This document shows positions 41,989 through 50,613 of a DNA stretch of 64,000 nucleotides, one piece after another. The position numbers and the translations under genes were made by a program. The stretch lies in NCBI GenBank assembly GCA_041744375.1, contig JBGTLA010000160.1, positions 29,060-93,059 on the forward strand, written 5' to 3'. Source of the stretch: JBGTLA01 sp041744375 (GTDB lineage Bacteria > Actinomycetota > Acidimicrobiia > Spongiisociales > ZC4RG35). The notes beneath the pieces were generated by a model. It had not been told where the DNA came from, made no database searches, and was given only the letters and a program-made list of their open reading frames with translations. Every line of letters begins with the position of its first letter. Position 1 is the first letter of the stretch.

Positions 41989-44535
41989 GTGAAACGCATC
42001 GTCAGGAGCTTCGGCTCGATCGTGCGGCGCGCCCCCGCGGCCGTCGTCGTCGCCACCCTCGTGGTGGCAGGCATCCTCGGGTCGTTCGCCGGTCAGGTGG
42101 TCATCGCCACCGGGAATGAGGGCTTCGCCCCGGACAACCCCGAGATAGCCGCCTCCGAGCGCATTGCCGAGTACTTCGGCGGGAACCAAGAGTCGGTCTT
42201 CCAGGTCATCATCCGGGATCCCAACAGCGATGTGATCTCCGCCGAGGGCCTGGCCGTGTCACTGGCAGTCGAGGAGGCGATCCGCTCGGTGGCCGGAGAG
42301 GACCTGGCCGAGACCCCCCAGCGACCCGGGGTGGTTTCCTACATGGCACCCGTGCTGCAGGAAGCGGCCACCGAGGACTTGCCGATAGAGGGATTGAGCG
42401 ACGCCGAGGTCGACCGCCTCTACGGCTCCGCTCTGGGGGGGATGGCTCCCGAGCAGGCGGGTTTCATCGCCGGTCTCCTCTCCGAGGAGGGCGACGCCGC
42501 CGCTGCCAGCTCGCCGGCAGCCATCATCCTCGCCTTCTTCATCAGCGACACGATCGATGCCAACCAGGCGTTCGACGAACAGATCGTCCGGGACGAGGCA
42601 TTAGCCGAGGCCCTGGCCGAGATCGAAACAGGCTTCGAGATCCGGCCGTTCAGCTTCACACTGCTGTTCGGGGCCGTCGACTCGTTCACCGAGGAGGTGG
42701 GGAGGCTGTTCGCTTACGCCGGAGCAATCATCGTGGTCATCCTGCTCTTCGTGTACTGGATGCGGGCCCGGGGCGCGGCGACCGTGGTGCAGACCTCGCG
42801 CCGGACGCTGGCCGACATGGCCCTCACGATGATCACGATCCTGCTTGCCATCGGCATGATGCAGGGAACGGGGGTGTTGTTGGAGCGGATAGGCATCATC
42901 TCGGCATTCTCCGCCCCCACCCAGATCGTGCCCATCCTCATCATCGGGTTGGGTGTCGACTACGCCATCCACCTCACCAGCCGATATCGAGAGGAGATCG
43001 GCGAGCGGCTCTCGGTCGACGAGGCCATGACGACGGCCGTTTCCACGGTGGGTGTGGCATTGGTGCTGGCCACGCTGACGACGGTGATCGGCTTCCTCAC
43101 CAATATCGCCAATCCGGTCCCGGCGCTGGCCGACTTCGGTATTCTCGCCGCCGTCGGCATTCTCTACTCGTTTCTGCTGATGATGACCTTCGTGCCGGCA
43201 GTGCGCCTGCTGCTGGACCGCCGGGCCGAACGCGGGGGCCGGCTTCCGGTTGAAGCGTGCGGCTCCCACAGCAATCGCATCCTGCCCCAGCTCATGGGTC
43301 GCACGGCGGTCATCGCCGACCGAGTGCCGATCCTGGCGGTCGGCGTTGCCCTCGTCTTGGGCGGGCTCGGCTTCTACGGTTTCACACAACTGGAGACGCG
43401 CTTCAGCTTCACCGACTTCCTTCCCGAGGATGCTCCCGCCGTGGAGACCCTCGACATCCTCACCGACGAGTTCGGAGGCGGTTTCGGAGAGCAGACGCAT
43501 GTTCTCGTGGAAGCACCCGAGGGCGAGCGGCTGGCCACGGCGCCGATCCACAACGCAATGGTGGGGGCCCTTCACGATCTGGCCGAACTGGATACGGTGT
43601 CGGTCTTCGCTACTGCCGTCGGTCCCGTGGCCAACGCCGCATCGCCCATCGGAGTGATCCAACAGCTCCTCTCCCCTGAGGGTGGCGAGCCGCCCCCCGA
43701 ACTCTTGGAGGCCCTCGCCGAAGCGGGCGCGGCGGATGACCTGACAGTCCCGGCGGATGCGGATGTCCGACCGCTGTATGCCGTCGCCGCCGCTGCCGCT
43801 CCCGAGCTGTGGGAGACCGTCAGCCACTCGTCTGGTGGGGAGCCAGACGCCTTCTTGTTCGACGTGAGAACCACGGCCGGGGAGAGTCGTGTCAAGGACC
43901 TTCGCGCCGGGATGGAGTCCGCCTTCGCCTCCACCGCCGCGGCCGGTGCCGGCGTCATCGCCACCAGCCAGAACATCATCGGCGACGTGGTCGTCGACGA
44001 GCTCACGGCCTCACAGTCGACGTCGTTGTTCATCACGCTGGCGGCGGCGGCGCTGGTGTTGGTCGTCTACTTCTGGATCCAGAACAGGCGGCCGCTCCTG
44101 GGAATCATCACCATGACCCCTGTGGCCCTCGTGGTGCTGTGGACGTATGGGCTCATGTATGCCACCGGCATCCCCTTCGGCCCCGTCACCGCCACCCTGG
44201 CCGCCCTGGCCATCGGCATCGGCGTGCCGTTCACCATCCACATAGCCCGTCGCTTCGAAGAGGACCGGCTCGAGTATCCCGACATCGCTGCGGCGATTCG
44301 CTCGACGGCCACGCACACCGGGGGTGCGCTGGCGGGTTCGGCGTTCACCACGATGGCCGGCTTCGGAATCCTCATCACATCGAGCCTGGTTCCGTTCAAG
44401 CAGATGGGTCAGGTCACCGTATTCGCCATCGGCCTGTCGTTGGTGGCGGCCATACTCGTCCTCCCGTCGCTGCTGGTCCTGTGGGAGAGATGGCACCGCC
44501 GCCGCCGGGTGAGTGCCGTATCGTCTTGTTCGTGA
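41989..44535 (+). CDS. RND-superfamily transporter (MMPL type)
   Basis: An 848-residue inner-membrane protein with the duplicated RND layout: helix 1, a large extracytoplasmic loop, five helices, then the same again. The first half has the proton-relay motif LGVDYAIHLTSRYREE in helix 4. The matching place in helix 10 reads IGVPFTIHIARRFEED, so the Asp-Tyr pair is replaced by Pro-Phe. MMPL-type proteins export lipids, polyketides or other hydrophobic compounds, or move membrane steroids and hopanoids. It starts with GTG after CAGGAG and overlaps the kinase gene downstream as GTGA. Confidence 0.9.
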   Translation: MKRIVRSFGSIVRRAPAAVVVATLVVAGILGSFAGQVVIATGNEGFAPDNPEIAASERIAEYFGGNQESVFQVIIRDPNSDVISAEGLAVSLAVEEAIRSVAGEDLAETPQRPGVVSYMAPVLQEAATEDLPIEGLSDAEVDRLYGSALGGMAPEQAGFIAGLLSEEGDAAAASSPAAIILAFFISDTIDANQAFDEQIVRDEALAEALAEIETGFEIRPFSFTLLFGAVDSFTEEVGRLFAYAGAIIVVILLFVYWMRARGAATVVQTSRRTLADMALTMITILLAIGMMQGTGVLLERIGIISAFSAPTQIVPILIIGLGVDYAIHLTSRYREEIGERLSVDEAMTTAVSTVGVALVLATLTTVIGFLTNIANPVPALADFGILAAVGILYSFLLMMTFVPAVRLLLDRRAERGGRLPVEACGSHSNRILPQLMGRTAVIADRVPILAVGVALVLGGLGFYGFTQLETRFSFTDFLPEDAPAVETLDILTDEFGGGFGEQTHVLVEAPEGERLATAPIHNAMVGALHDLAELDTVSVFATAVGPVANAASPIGVIQQLLSPEGGEPPPELLEALAEAGAADDLTVPADADVRPLYAVAAAAAPELWETVSHSSGGEPDAFLFDVRTTAGESRVKDLRAGMESAFASTAAAGAGVIATSQNIIGDVVVDELTASQSTSLFITLAAAALVLVVYFWIQNRRPLLGIITMTPVALVVLWTYGLMYATGIPFGPVTATLAALAIGIGVPFTIHIARRFEEDRLEYPDIAAAIRSTATHTGGALAGSAFTTMAGFGILITSSLVPFKQMGQVTVFAIGLSLVAAILVLPSLLVLWERWHRRRRVSAVSSCS

Positions 44536-45497
44536 CCTCCCGTACCTCTGACGCGCAGGCCGCCGCCGCTCGAGCGGTCATCGAAGATGTGTACCGGCTA
44601 CCGCTGCGGGAGCTTTCCCACCTGGCTACCCACAGCAACGTGCTCTACAAGGCAGATCTGGCCGACGGACGCCGGCTGGTGTTGCGGATGGGAGAGCCCC
44701 GGGCCAACACCCGCAGCAACATCGAGATCGAGGTGGCCTGGCTGCGCGATCTGGCGCGTGATGACGAGCTGAATTTGGCCGTTCCCGTGCCGGCCGCCGA
44801 CGGCCGTCTGGTAGTGGACGTGACCACCACGGAGGCCTCATGGGTGTGCGTGCTCTTCACCTGGGTCCCCGGCGAGCCTTTGGGCGAGGGTGCCGGCACG
44901 TCCGGCTACCGGGCGATGGGGAGGATCTCGGGTCGGCTGCACAGACACGGCGATTGGCGACCCCCCGACCCTTCCCTGCTCCGGCGCTGGAACCGCACCT
45001 TCTACTATCCGCCCGAGTTCGAAGTGGTGGTGGTGGCCGAGCCCGCTTACGACCACTTGTTCCACGCGGTGCGCCCCGAGCTGAACCAGACCGTGGCCAT
45101 GGTGGATCGGTTCTTGAGGAACCAGTGGTCACAGTCGGATGCGATGGTCGTCCACGGAGACCTCCACGAGTGGAATGTCCACATCAACCTGGGTCGGGCG
45201 TGGGCGATCGACTTCGAGGACGTGATGCTGGCGCTGCCGGCACAGGACGTGGCGGTGTCCCTCTACCGGGCGCGCAGCCGTCCCGACCTCGACCGCCTCA
45301 TCTCGGCCTTCCGGGGTGGTTACGAGGAGGAGCGTCGCTGGCCGGTGGGCGACCGAGTCGAGCTCGACGTCTATTGGGCGGCTCGTCAGGTCATGCTCAT
45401 GAACCACGCCGCCCAGACCCTGAGCCGGGATGAGGCGCGCCAGTATTTCGAAACCGTCATGCCGTGGTTGCGGTCGTTCCTGGACCGATTCGGCTGA
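44532..45497 (+). CDS. Aminoglycoside phosphotransferase/choline kinase-fold protein
   Basis: A 321-residue APH-family kinase-like protein. The nucleotide-binding N-lobe includes VLYKADLADGRRLVLRMG, and the catalytic Brenner motif HGDLHEWNV and metal-binding AIDFED are intact, so activity is likely. The family phosphorylates small hydroxylated molecules such as homoserine, choline, thiamine or aminoglycosides; the substrate is unknown. It starts with GTG overlapping the stop codon of the RND transporter, so the two are translated together. This suggests the kinase modifies the transported compound or a precursor. A DUF3237 gene follows after 44 bp. Confidence 0.88.
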   Translation: MTSRTSDAQAAAARAVIEDVYRLPLRELSHLATHSNVLYKADLADGRRLVLRMGEPRANTRSNIEIEVAWLRDLARDDELNLAVPVPAADGRLVVDVTTTEASWVCVLFTWVPGEPLGEGAGTSGYRAMGRISGRLHRHGDWRPPDPSLLRRWNRTFYYPPEFEVVVVAEPAYDHLFHAVRPELNQTVAMVDRFLRNQWSQSDAMVVHGDLHEWNVHINLGRAWAIDFEDVMLALPAQDVAVSLYRARSRPDLDRLISAFRGGYEEERRWPVGDRVELDVYWAARQVMLMNHAAQTLSRDEARQYFETVMPWLRSFLDRFG

Positions 45498-45541
45498 ATC
45501 GAGCCAGTAGCCTGCCTCTCGAGCAACAGGAAGGAGGCGTT

Positions 45542-45946
45542 GTGCCTTCGTTGGAGGAATTCTGCACCATCGCCGCCACCATGTCACCGAGGATGATCGG
45601 TCATGCTCCGGCGGGGACGCGCATCGACTTTCCATTCGAGGGGACGGCCACCGGTCCCCACTGGGAGGGCGCCCGTAGGGTGGTGGGCGTCGACTACGTC
45701 ACGGTGCGGGGTGACGGGAATATGGATCTCGCCATCCGCGGCACCATCGGCGAGAAGCGAGAAACGGTTGGATACCAGGCCACGGGGGTCAGCATCGCTC
45801 ACGAGGATCGGACGGCCTCGCCCCAGGAGCTCATCACGTTTCAGACCGGCAACGAGGACCTGGCCTGGCTCAACTCGGTGGTGGGAGTGGGCCTGGGCCA
45901 CGGTGGCACCGAACTCGAATTGACGATCTACATCGTGAGGCCATAG
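45542..45946 (+). CDS. DUF3237 family protein
   Basis: A 134-residue protein with the DUF3237 pattern: PAGTRIDFPFEGTATGPHWEGA, then a beta-rich middle with DYVTVRGDGNMDLAIRGTI and a GTELELTIYIVR end. Members are small beta-barrel-like proteins often found near catabolic genes; their function is not established. GGAAGGAGG precedes the GTG start at 45542, which fixes the start. The next gene begins four bases after its stop, so the two are one transcript. Confidence 0.82.
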   Translation: MPSLEEFCTIAATMSPRMIGHAPAGTRIDFPFEGTATGPHWEGARRVVGVDYVTVRGDGNMDLAIRGTIGEKRETVGYQATGVSIAHEDRTASPQELITFQTGNEDLAWLNSVVGVGLGHGGTELELTIYIVRP

Positions 45947-45950
45947 GCGA

Positions 45951-46523
45951 GTGGATCTGGGTCTGATTGCCGGGAGCGGATGGGCGGCCGGGCTCAACGT
46001 CTATGCCGTGGCGCTCATTCTGGGTCTCCTGGGCAGGCTTGGCAATGCCGACGTACCCGAGGAGCTCACCTCCACGCCGGTGCTGGTGGCGGCAGCAGTT
46101 CTGTACGTGGTCGAGTTCTTCGCCGACAAGGTGCCGTATCTCGACAACGTGTGGGACGCCGTCCACACCATCATCCGGCCGGTGGCCGCCGGGATGATCG
46201 GCTACCTCCTGGCCGGTGAGGCCGGGATCTCCGAGCCGCTGGGAGCAGGAACTGCCGGAGCGCTCGCCCTATCCGCCCATTCGGTGAAGGCCACGACCCG
46301 GGCCGTCGTCAATGTCACTCCCGAGCCAGTGTCGAACATCACGTTGTCCCTCTTCGAGGACGGCCTGGTGGCCGGAATGGTGCTCTTGGCTCTGGCCTTC
46401 CCGGCGATCGCCCTGGTTGTCGTGGTAGTGGCGGTCGTCTCGGGTGGGTGGGTGGTCGTCAAGCTGTGGCGGGCCCTCTCTCGGGTCTGGGCCCGTATCG
46501 CCCAACGCACAGGCCCGACGTAG
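45951..46523 (+). CDS. DUF4126 family membrane protein
   Basis: A 190-residue protein with five or more hydrophobic segments, beginning LGLIAGSGWAAGLNVYAVALILG, with FFADKVPYLDNVWDAVHTIIRP and a long hydrophobic stretch near residues 140-165. These are the DUF4126 hallmarks. Function is unknown; it is presumably in the cytoplasmic membrane. The start is GTG at 45951, four bases after the DUF3237 stop. It is convergent with the enoyl-CoA hydratase gene across a gap that holds a dispersed palindrome. Confidence 0.85.
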   Translation: MDLGLIAGSGWAAGLNVYAVALILGLLGRLGNADVPEELTSTPVLVAAAVLYVVEFFADKVPYLDNVWDAVHTIIRPVAAGMIGYLLAGEAGISEPLGAGTAGALALSAHSVKATTRAVVNVTPEPVSNITLSLFEDGLVAGMVLLALAFPAIALVVVVVAVVSGGWVVVKLWRALSRVWARIAQRTGPT

Positions 46524-46542
46524 CCGACGCTCCCTCCGGCGG

Positions 46543-46585
46543 GCAACCCGGGGCTGCACGCGTCGCTGAGCGGTGGCTGTAGCCC
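46543..46585. repeat. Dispersed palindromic element, copy 2
   Basis: GCAACCCGGGGCTGC (46543-46557) is followed by a hairpin in which GGGCTGCA pairs with TGTAGCCC around CGTCGCTGAGCGGTGGC (46561-46577). That 17-bp core is the exact reverse complement of 28538-28554. It lies between convergent genes. Confidence 0.65.
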
Positions 46586-46613
46586 ACACAAGCGGGCGAG
46601 CCGAGCGAGAGGA

Positions 46614-47387
46614 TCAGACCGAGCGGAAGTCCGCCGGCCGTTTGTCGAGGAAGGCGCGCATGCCTTCCAGATGAGCCGGAGAGGTACCCAGACGACCCTG
46701 GACCTCACGTTCGTCCGCCAGGGCGGAGGTTGGGTCGGTGTGGGAGGCACTCACCAGGAGACGCCTGGTTGCCACATACACAGGAGTGGGTCCGTCGGCC
46801 AGCCGGTGGGCAGTTGTGACCGCCACCGAGACGACCTCGTCCGTGCCGACCACCTCGGCGAGCCCCAGGTTTCCCACCTCCTCGGCGCCCATCCGTCGGT
46901 TCGAGAACGTGAACTCCATCGCCCGCGACAACCCGAGGTGGCGAGGAAGGAGCCAGGTCGTGCCGGTGTCGGGTATTAGGGCGAGGCCGATGAAGGCGGA
47001 CATGAAGAAGGCCTCCTCGGCCATCACCCGTAGGTCGCAGGCCAGCGCCAACCCCAATCCGGCTCCGACTGCGGCTCCATTGACGGCGGCGACGGTCGGC
47101 ACGGGGGCGTCCAACAGTGCCTCCACCATGGGATTGAACCGCTGACCGATGACCCGATTCAAGTCGGGGCCACCGCTCTCGTACTCGCCCATCAAGTCGG
47201 AGAGATCGGCTCCCGAACAGAATGCTCGTCCGGCTCCGGTGACCACGGCGGCGCGCGCCTCATCCCCAGCTCGCGTGAGGGCGCTCACCAACCCGTCGCA
47301 CAGTTCCTGGGTGACGGAGTTGAAGCGGTCGGGGCGATTGAGAGTCAGGACGGCGACGTCTCCGTCCTGCTCATATGACACAGTCAT
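46614..47387 (-). CDS. Enoyl-CoA hydratase/isomerase, PaaG-like
   Basis: A 257-residue crotonase-fold protein acting on acyl-CoA. The oxyanion-hole strands are AGRAFCSGADLSD and AAVGAGLGLALACDLRV. The active-site segment IGLALIPDTGTTWLLPRHLG has Asp where classical hydratases have Glu and resembles PaaG, the ring-opening isomerase of phenylacetate degradation. No other paa gene is near, so a general fatty-acid or aromatic isomerase role is equally possible. ATG 47387 starts the conserved MTVSYEQDG and is preceded by a TAACGT box; the open frame upstream has no homology. Confidence 0.88.
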   Translation of the reverse strand: MTVSYEQDGDVAVLTLNRPDRFNSVTQELCDGLVSALTRAGDEARAAVVTGAGRAFCSGADLSDLMGEYESGGPDLNRVIGQRFNPMVEALLDAPVPTVAAVNGAAVGAGLGLALACDLRVMAEEAFFMSAFIGLALIPDTGTTWLLPRHLGLSRAMEFTFSNRRMGAEEVGNLGLAEVVGTDEVVSVAVTTAHRLADGPTPVYVATRRLLVSASHTDPTSALADEREVQGRLGTSPAHLEGMRAFLDKRPADFRSV

Positions 47388-47394
47388 ACGCTCT

Positions 47395-47400
47395 ACGTTA
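47395..47400 (-). promoter_or_regulatory. TAACGT -10 hexamer before the enoyl-CoA hydratase gene (probably leaderless)
   Basis: Seven bases separate it from the ATG at 47387. The surrounding 16 bp match those at 38430 in all but one base. Confidence 0.45.
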
Positions 47401-47478
47401 GAGGCCGAGGGGTCTCCGCTGGGCGGCACGAAATTCGTCGCCGGGGAGAGGGGCAGGCACGGTACTCTCGTCGGCCCC

Positions 47479-48438
47479 ATGCTTGCTCTTGATCGCTACT
47501 CGACTCGACCCTTCGCCGGACGGTCCGATCTGGGTGCGTTCGCCTCGCTGCTCAACGCCCGCCAGGACCGTGATGGTGGCGAAGACCACACCACCGTCGA
47601 GGAGATGGCCCAACAATATGAGCACCTGCAGCGATGCGATCCTGATACCGACATCCTGGTCGTCGAGGCCGGAGGCGAGGTCGTCGGGTATGGCCGCACG
47701 ACCTGGGACGATGTGTCGGAGGGGTATCGCCTCTACTGGGTCGTGGCTGAGGCTTCAGCGGATCATCCTGGTTTGGAGGAGGCGGTCTTCGAGTGGGCCG
47801 AACAACGTGCGATCGAGATCGCCAGGTCTCATCCGGCGGGCGTGAAGCGCTTGGCGGCCTGGATCGACGAGTCGAGCCCCAGACGGTTCCTCCTCAGATC
47901 CAGGGGCTTCGAGGTGGACAGTTACGGAGCGATTCTCGTGCGGACCTCCCTCGAGGATGTGCCCGAGAGGTCGCTGCCGGAAGGGGTCGAGGTCCGACCC
48001 GTGGAAGAAGGGCATCTTCGTGCGATCTGGGAGGCAGACGTAGAGGCTTTTCGCGATCATCGGGGATACACGGAGTCCACCGAGCAAGACTGGGAGGCCT
48101 GGCTCGAGAACCCGCATGCCGATACCTCCTTGTGGCAGGTGGCATGGGCGGGCGACGAGGTGGTGGGCCAGGTGCGTAGCTTCGTCGATCACGAACAGAA
48201 CGAACGGTTTGCTCGTAAGCGCGGGTGGACCGAGGACATTTCGACACATAGAGATTGGCGAAAACGAGGGATCGCGAGCGCCCTCATCTGCTCGAGTCTG
48301 GTGCTCCTGCGCGACCGGGGGATGACCGAGGCGGCGCTGGGCGTCGACACGGATAACCTCACCGGTGCCTTCGATCTGTATCGCTCGTTGGGTTTCTGCG
48401 AAAGCCGGATCCACGCCGACTATCACCGCCAGATCTGA
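47479..48438 (+). CDS. Tandem GNAT-family acetyltransferase
   Basis: A 319-residue protein with two GNAT folds. The N-terminal copy (about 1-150) is divergent, with DILVVEAGGEVVGYGRTTW. The C-terminal copy (about 165-319) has the acetyl-CoA loop DWRKRGIASALICSSLVLL and the usual ending GAFDLYRSLGFCES. It would acetylate an amine, possibly an antibiotic, a peptide or mycothiol-like intermediates; mycothiol synthase is also a tandem GNAT, but I see no specific support for that. ATG 47479 follows a TACTCT box by 10 bp. It is divergent from the enoyl-CoA hydratase gene across 91 bp. Confidence 0.88.
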   Translation: MLALDRYSTRPFAGRSDLGAFASLLNARQDRDGGEDHTTVEEMAQQYEHLQRCDPDTDILVVEAGGEVVGYGRTTWDDVSEGYRLYWVVAEASADHPGLEEAVFEWAEQRAIEIARSHPAGVKRLAAWIDESSPRRFLLRSRGFEVDSYGAILVRTSLEDVPERSLPEGVEVRPVEEGHLRAIWEADVEAFRDHRGYTESTEQDWEAWLENPHADTSLWQVAWAGDEVVGQVRSFVDHEQNERFARKRGWTEDISTHRDWRKRGIASALICSSLVLLRDRGMTEAALGVDTDNLTGAFDLYRSLGFCESRIHADYHRQI

Positions 48439-48502
48439 GGGCCGTCAAGATGGCCCCGCGGCGCGGGTAACTTGCAGTCGATGCCGTTCACATGCCGGCC
48501 CG

Positions 48503-49717
48503 TTGAGTAGCGCCTGCTCGTTCTGTGGCGAGCCGCGCCGGGTGGTGGCGCGTCTGGTGGTCGGACACGGGGGCGTCGCCATCTGTGGGGACTGCGCCCG
48601 TCTCGCTGTCGAGCTCTCCTCCACGCCCGAGCAACAGCCGACGGGCGACCTCCTCTTGACCGGGATTTCGTCACTCCACACCATGGATCCCCGCCACGGT
48701 GGGCTGCTCGGCACCATCGAAGGAGCGGCGGTGGTCATCCGCCAGGGCAGGGTCACCTGGGTGGGAAGGCAGAGGGCCCTGCCCGACCGGTACCGCGACT
48801 ATCCCGAGGTCGACTGCAACGACCGCATGGTGGTTCCGGGTTTCGTCGACGCCCACCGTCACCTGGAGGCCGGAACGATGGACGACCTGCAGTCCCTCAC
48901 GTCGCTTCTGGTCGAGGAGCTGGGTGCAACGCTGGAACAGGGCGCCACGACGGTGGAAGTTCGATCGTGGGGGGCATCGGGTCCCGAGGAGGAGGTGACG
49001 TCGCTGGCGGCCATGCGTGATGCTGGAGAGGCACTGCCGTCCGATGTGATCCCGACCTTTGTGGTCGGGACGGACCCGCCGGCGCGTGGGAGCGGCTATC
49101 AGCACATGCTCGAATCGGTGCTCATTCCCACCGCCTCTCGAGTGGCCAGTTATCTCGACGTGGTGGTAGGTGTTCCGCTCGACGGCGACAAAGCTCGAGC
49201 GGTGATAACTCACGGGCGGCGTCATGGGCTGGCGCCTCGAGTCCATGTCGATGGCGAGGATGCCTTGGATGTCGCCCTCGACTGCCAGGCGGTGAGCGTC
49301 GACGGCATGGCGGGGCTGGAAGACGCCGCCACTGTGGTGGCTGAGTCAGGATCGGTGATGGTGAGTGTGCCGATCGTCACGTGGGTGTCCGGGCGGCCGG
49401 ACCCGGCCCGGGCCATGTGGGAGGCGGGAGCCATCGTCGCCCTCGGCTCTGGATGCGGGGTCGCCAAGACGCCGAACATGCCCATGACGATGGCAGTTGC
49501 CGTCCACCACGGGGGCCTCGAACCCGAGCAGGCCCTGTGGTCGGCGACCCGGGGCGGGGCCCTGGCCGTCGAGGAGAGGGACAAGGGGCTGGTGGCCCCT
49601 GGGTCTGTGGCCGACCTGGTGGTACTGGGTCCCCTCAACGCGGCCGATCTGGTGGCCGAGCCCGGCAGCGATCCGGTCGTGCGGGTGGTGAAGGACGGTG
49701 TTCCGCTGGGGACTTGA
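48503..49717 (+). CDS. Amidohydrolase-like protein with ClpX-type zinc finger at the N-terminus; metal site degenerate
   Basis: About 404 residues from the TTG at 48503. Residues 5-31 form a ClpX-type C4 zinc finger (CSFCG, then CGDC; spacing C-x2-C-x19-C-x2-C, with a helix ARLAVEL after it). From about residue 50 an amidohydrolase/imidazolonepropionase-like chain begins: VVPGFVDAHRHLEAG gives the HxH pair (118 and 120) and PRVHVDGED gives the next His (248). The later His expected after SVD is Gly (about 268), and the catalytic Asp expected in an ALGTD-type motif is missing (ALGSGCG, about 317). The closing GLVAPGSVADLVVL is normal. The start is uncertain: no ATG fits, and the frame stays open upstream into the GNAT gene. 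Confidence 0.72.
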   Translation: MSSACSFCGEPRRVVARLVVGHGGVAICGDCARLAVELSSTPEQQPTGDLLLTGISSLHTMDPRHGGLLGTIEGAAVVIRQGRVTWVGRQRALPDRYRDYPEVDCNDRMVVPGFVDAHRHLEAGTMDDLQSLTSLLVEELGATLEQGATTVEVRSWGASGPEEEVTSLAAMRDAGEALPSDVIPTFVVGTDPPARGSGYQHMLESVLIPTASRVASYLDVVVGVPLDGDKARAVITHGRRHGLAPRVHVDGEDALDVALDCQAVSVDGMAGLEDAATVVAESGSVMVSVPIVTWVSGRPDPARAMWEAGAIVALGSGCGVAKTPNMPMTMAVAVHHGGLEPEQALWSATRGGALAVEERDKGLVAPGSVADLVVLGPLNAADLVAEPGSDPVVRVVKDGVPLGT

Positions 49718-49822
49718 TCCGGCCCGCGCACCTGTGGCGAGGCTCCCTTCTCAGCGGAGAAGATCCCCGACGCCGGGAGGCAGGGGCGGTCAGGCCCCCG
49801 GATGCAAAGTGGGGCTCGCATC

Positions 49823-49828
49823 TAGACT
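49823..49828 (+). promoter_or_regulatory. TAGACT -10 hexamer before the GDPD gene (probably leaderless)
   Basis: Eight bases separate it from the GTG at 49837, and no Shine-Dalgarno sequence is present. The rest of the 119-bp gap shows nothing. Confidence 0.35.
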
Positions 49829-49836
49829 CCGCCCCA

Positions 49837-50613
49837 GTGACACTTAGCGACTCTTTGTGGCGCCCCCGTCAGATCATCGCCCATCGAGGCAGTCGCCTGA
49901 CCTGGCCGGAGAACACGATGCTTGCGTTCGCCAACGGTCTCCGGGCGGGAGCGGATCACCTCGAGACCGACCTCCACCTCACGGCCGACGGGCACCTCGT
50001 GTGTTTCCACGATCCGCTGCTCGACCGCACCACCGAAGGGACTGGGCCGGTGTCGTCACTCACCCTCTCGCAGCTGCGCAGGTTCGACGCCGGATACCGT
50101 CATCGCATCGAGGGCCGATACCCCTTCCGGGGGCGGGGGCTGCGAGTCCCGACCCTCGGCGAGGTCCTGGCGACATTTTCGGGGGTGGGGGTGGTCGTCG
50201 ACCTCAAACAAGAAGGGCTGGAGCAGCCTCTCATCGATTTGCTGGACCGCCTCGATGCCTGGAAGCGGGTGATTGTCGGCAGCTTCGTGGAGAGAAGGCT
50301 CGTTTCCGTCCGCAGGCTGTCCGACGGGTTGGTGCAGATGTCGGCTGGTCCCGACACTGCCCGCCGCTGGTGGATCGCATCGCGAATGGGCCGACCCGGT
50401 CCGCGGGGCCCGGTGGCACTCCAGGTTCCACCGACGCGCATCGGTCTGGGGGTGGTCGATCGACGCCTGGTTCGGGTTGCACACGAGGCCGGGGTTGCCG
50501 TGCACGTGTGGACCGTCAATCAGCGCAGTGAGATGGACCGCCTGTGGTCGCTGGGTGTCGACGCCCTCGTCACCGACCGCTCCGACCTGGCTGCCGAAGT
50601 GATAGGGACATGA
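49837..50613 (+). CDS. Glycerophosphodiester phosphodiesterase family protein
   Basis: A 258-residue GDPD-fold enzyme. The catalytic motifs are IIAHRGSRLTWPENTM (His-Arg-Gly) and LETDLHLTADGHLVCFHDPLLDRTTEG (Glu-Asp metal ligands and second His), with VVVDLKQE as the later metal-binding strand. The family hydrolyses glycerophosphodiesters to glycerol 3-phosphate and an alcohol, and some members cleave other lipid phosphodiesters. No signal peptide is seen, so it is cytoplasmic. The start is GTG. It overlaps the secreted-protein gene downstream as ATGA. Confidence 0.92.
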   Translation: MTLSDSLWRPRQIIAHRGSRLTWPENTMLAFANGLRAGADHLETDLHLTADGHLVCFHDPLLDRTTEGTGPVSSLTLSQLRRFDAGYRHRIEGRYPFRGRGLRVPTLGEVLATFSGVGVVVDLKQEGLEQPLIDLLDRLDAWKRVIVGSFVERRLVSVRRLSDGLVQMSAGPDTARRWWIASRMGRPGPRGPVALQVPPTRIGLGVVDRRLVRVAHEAGVAVHVWTVNQRSEMDRLWSLGVDALVTDRSDLAAEVIGT

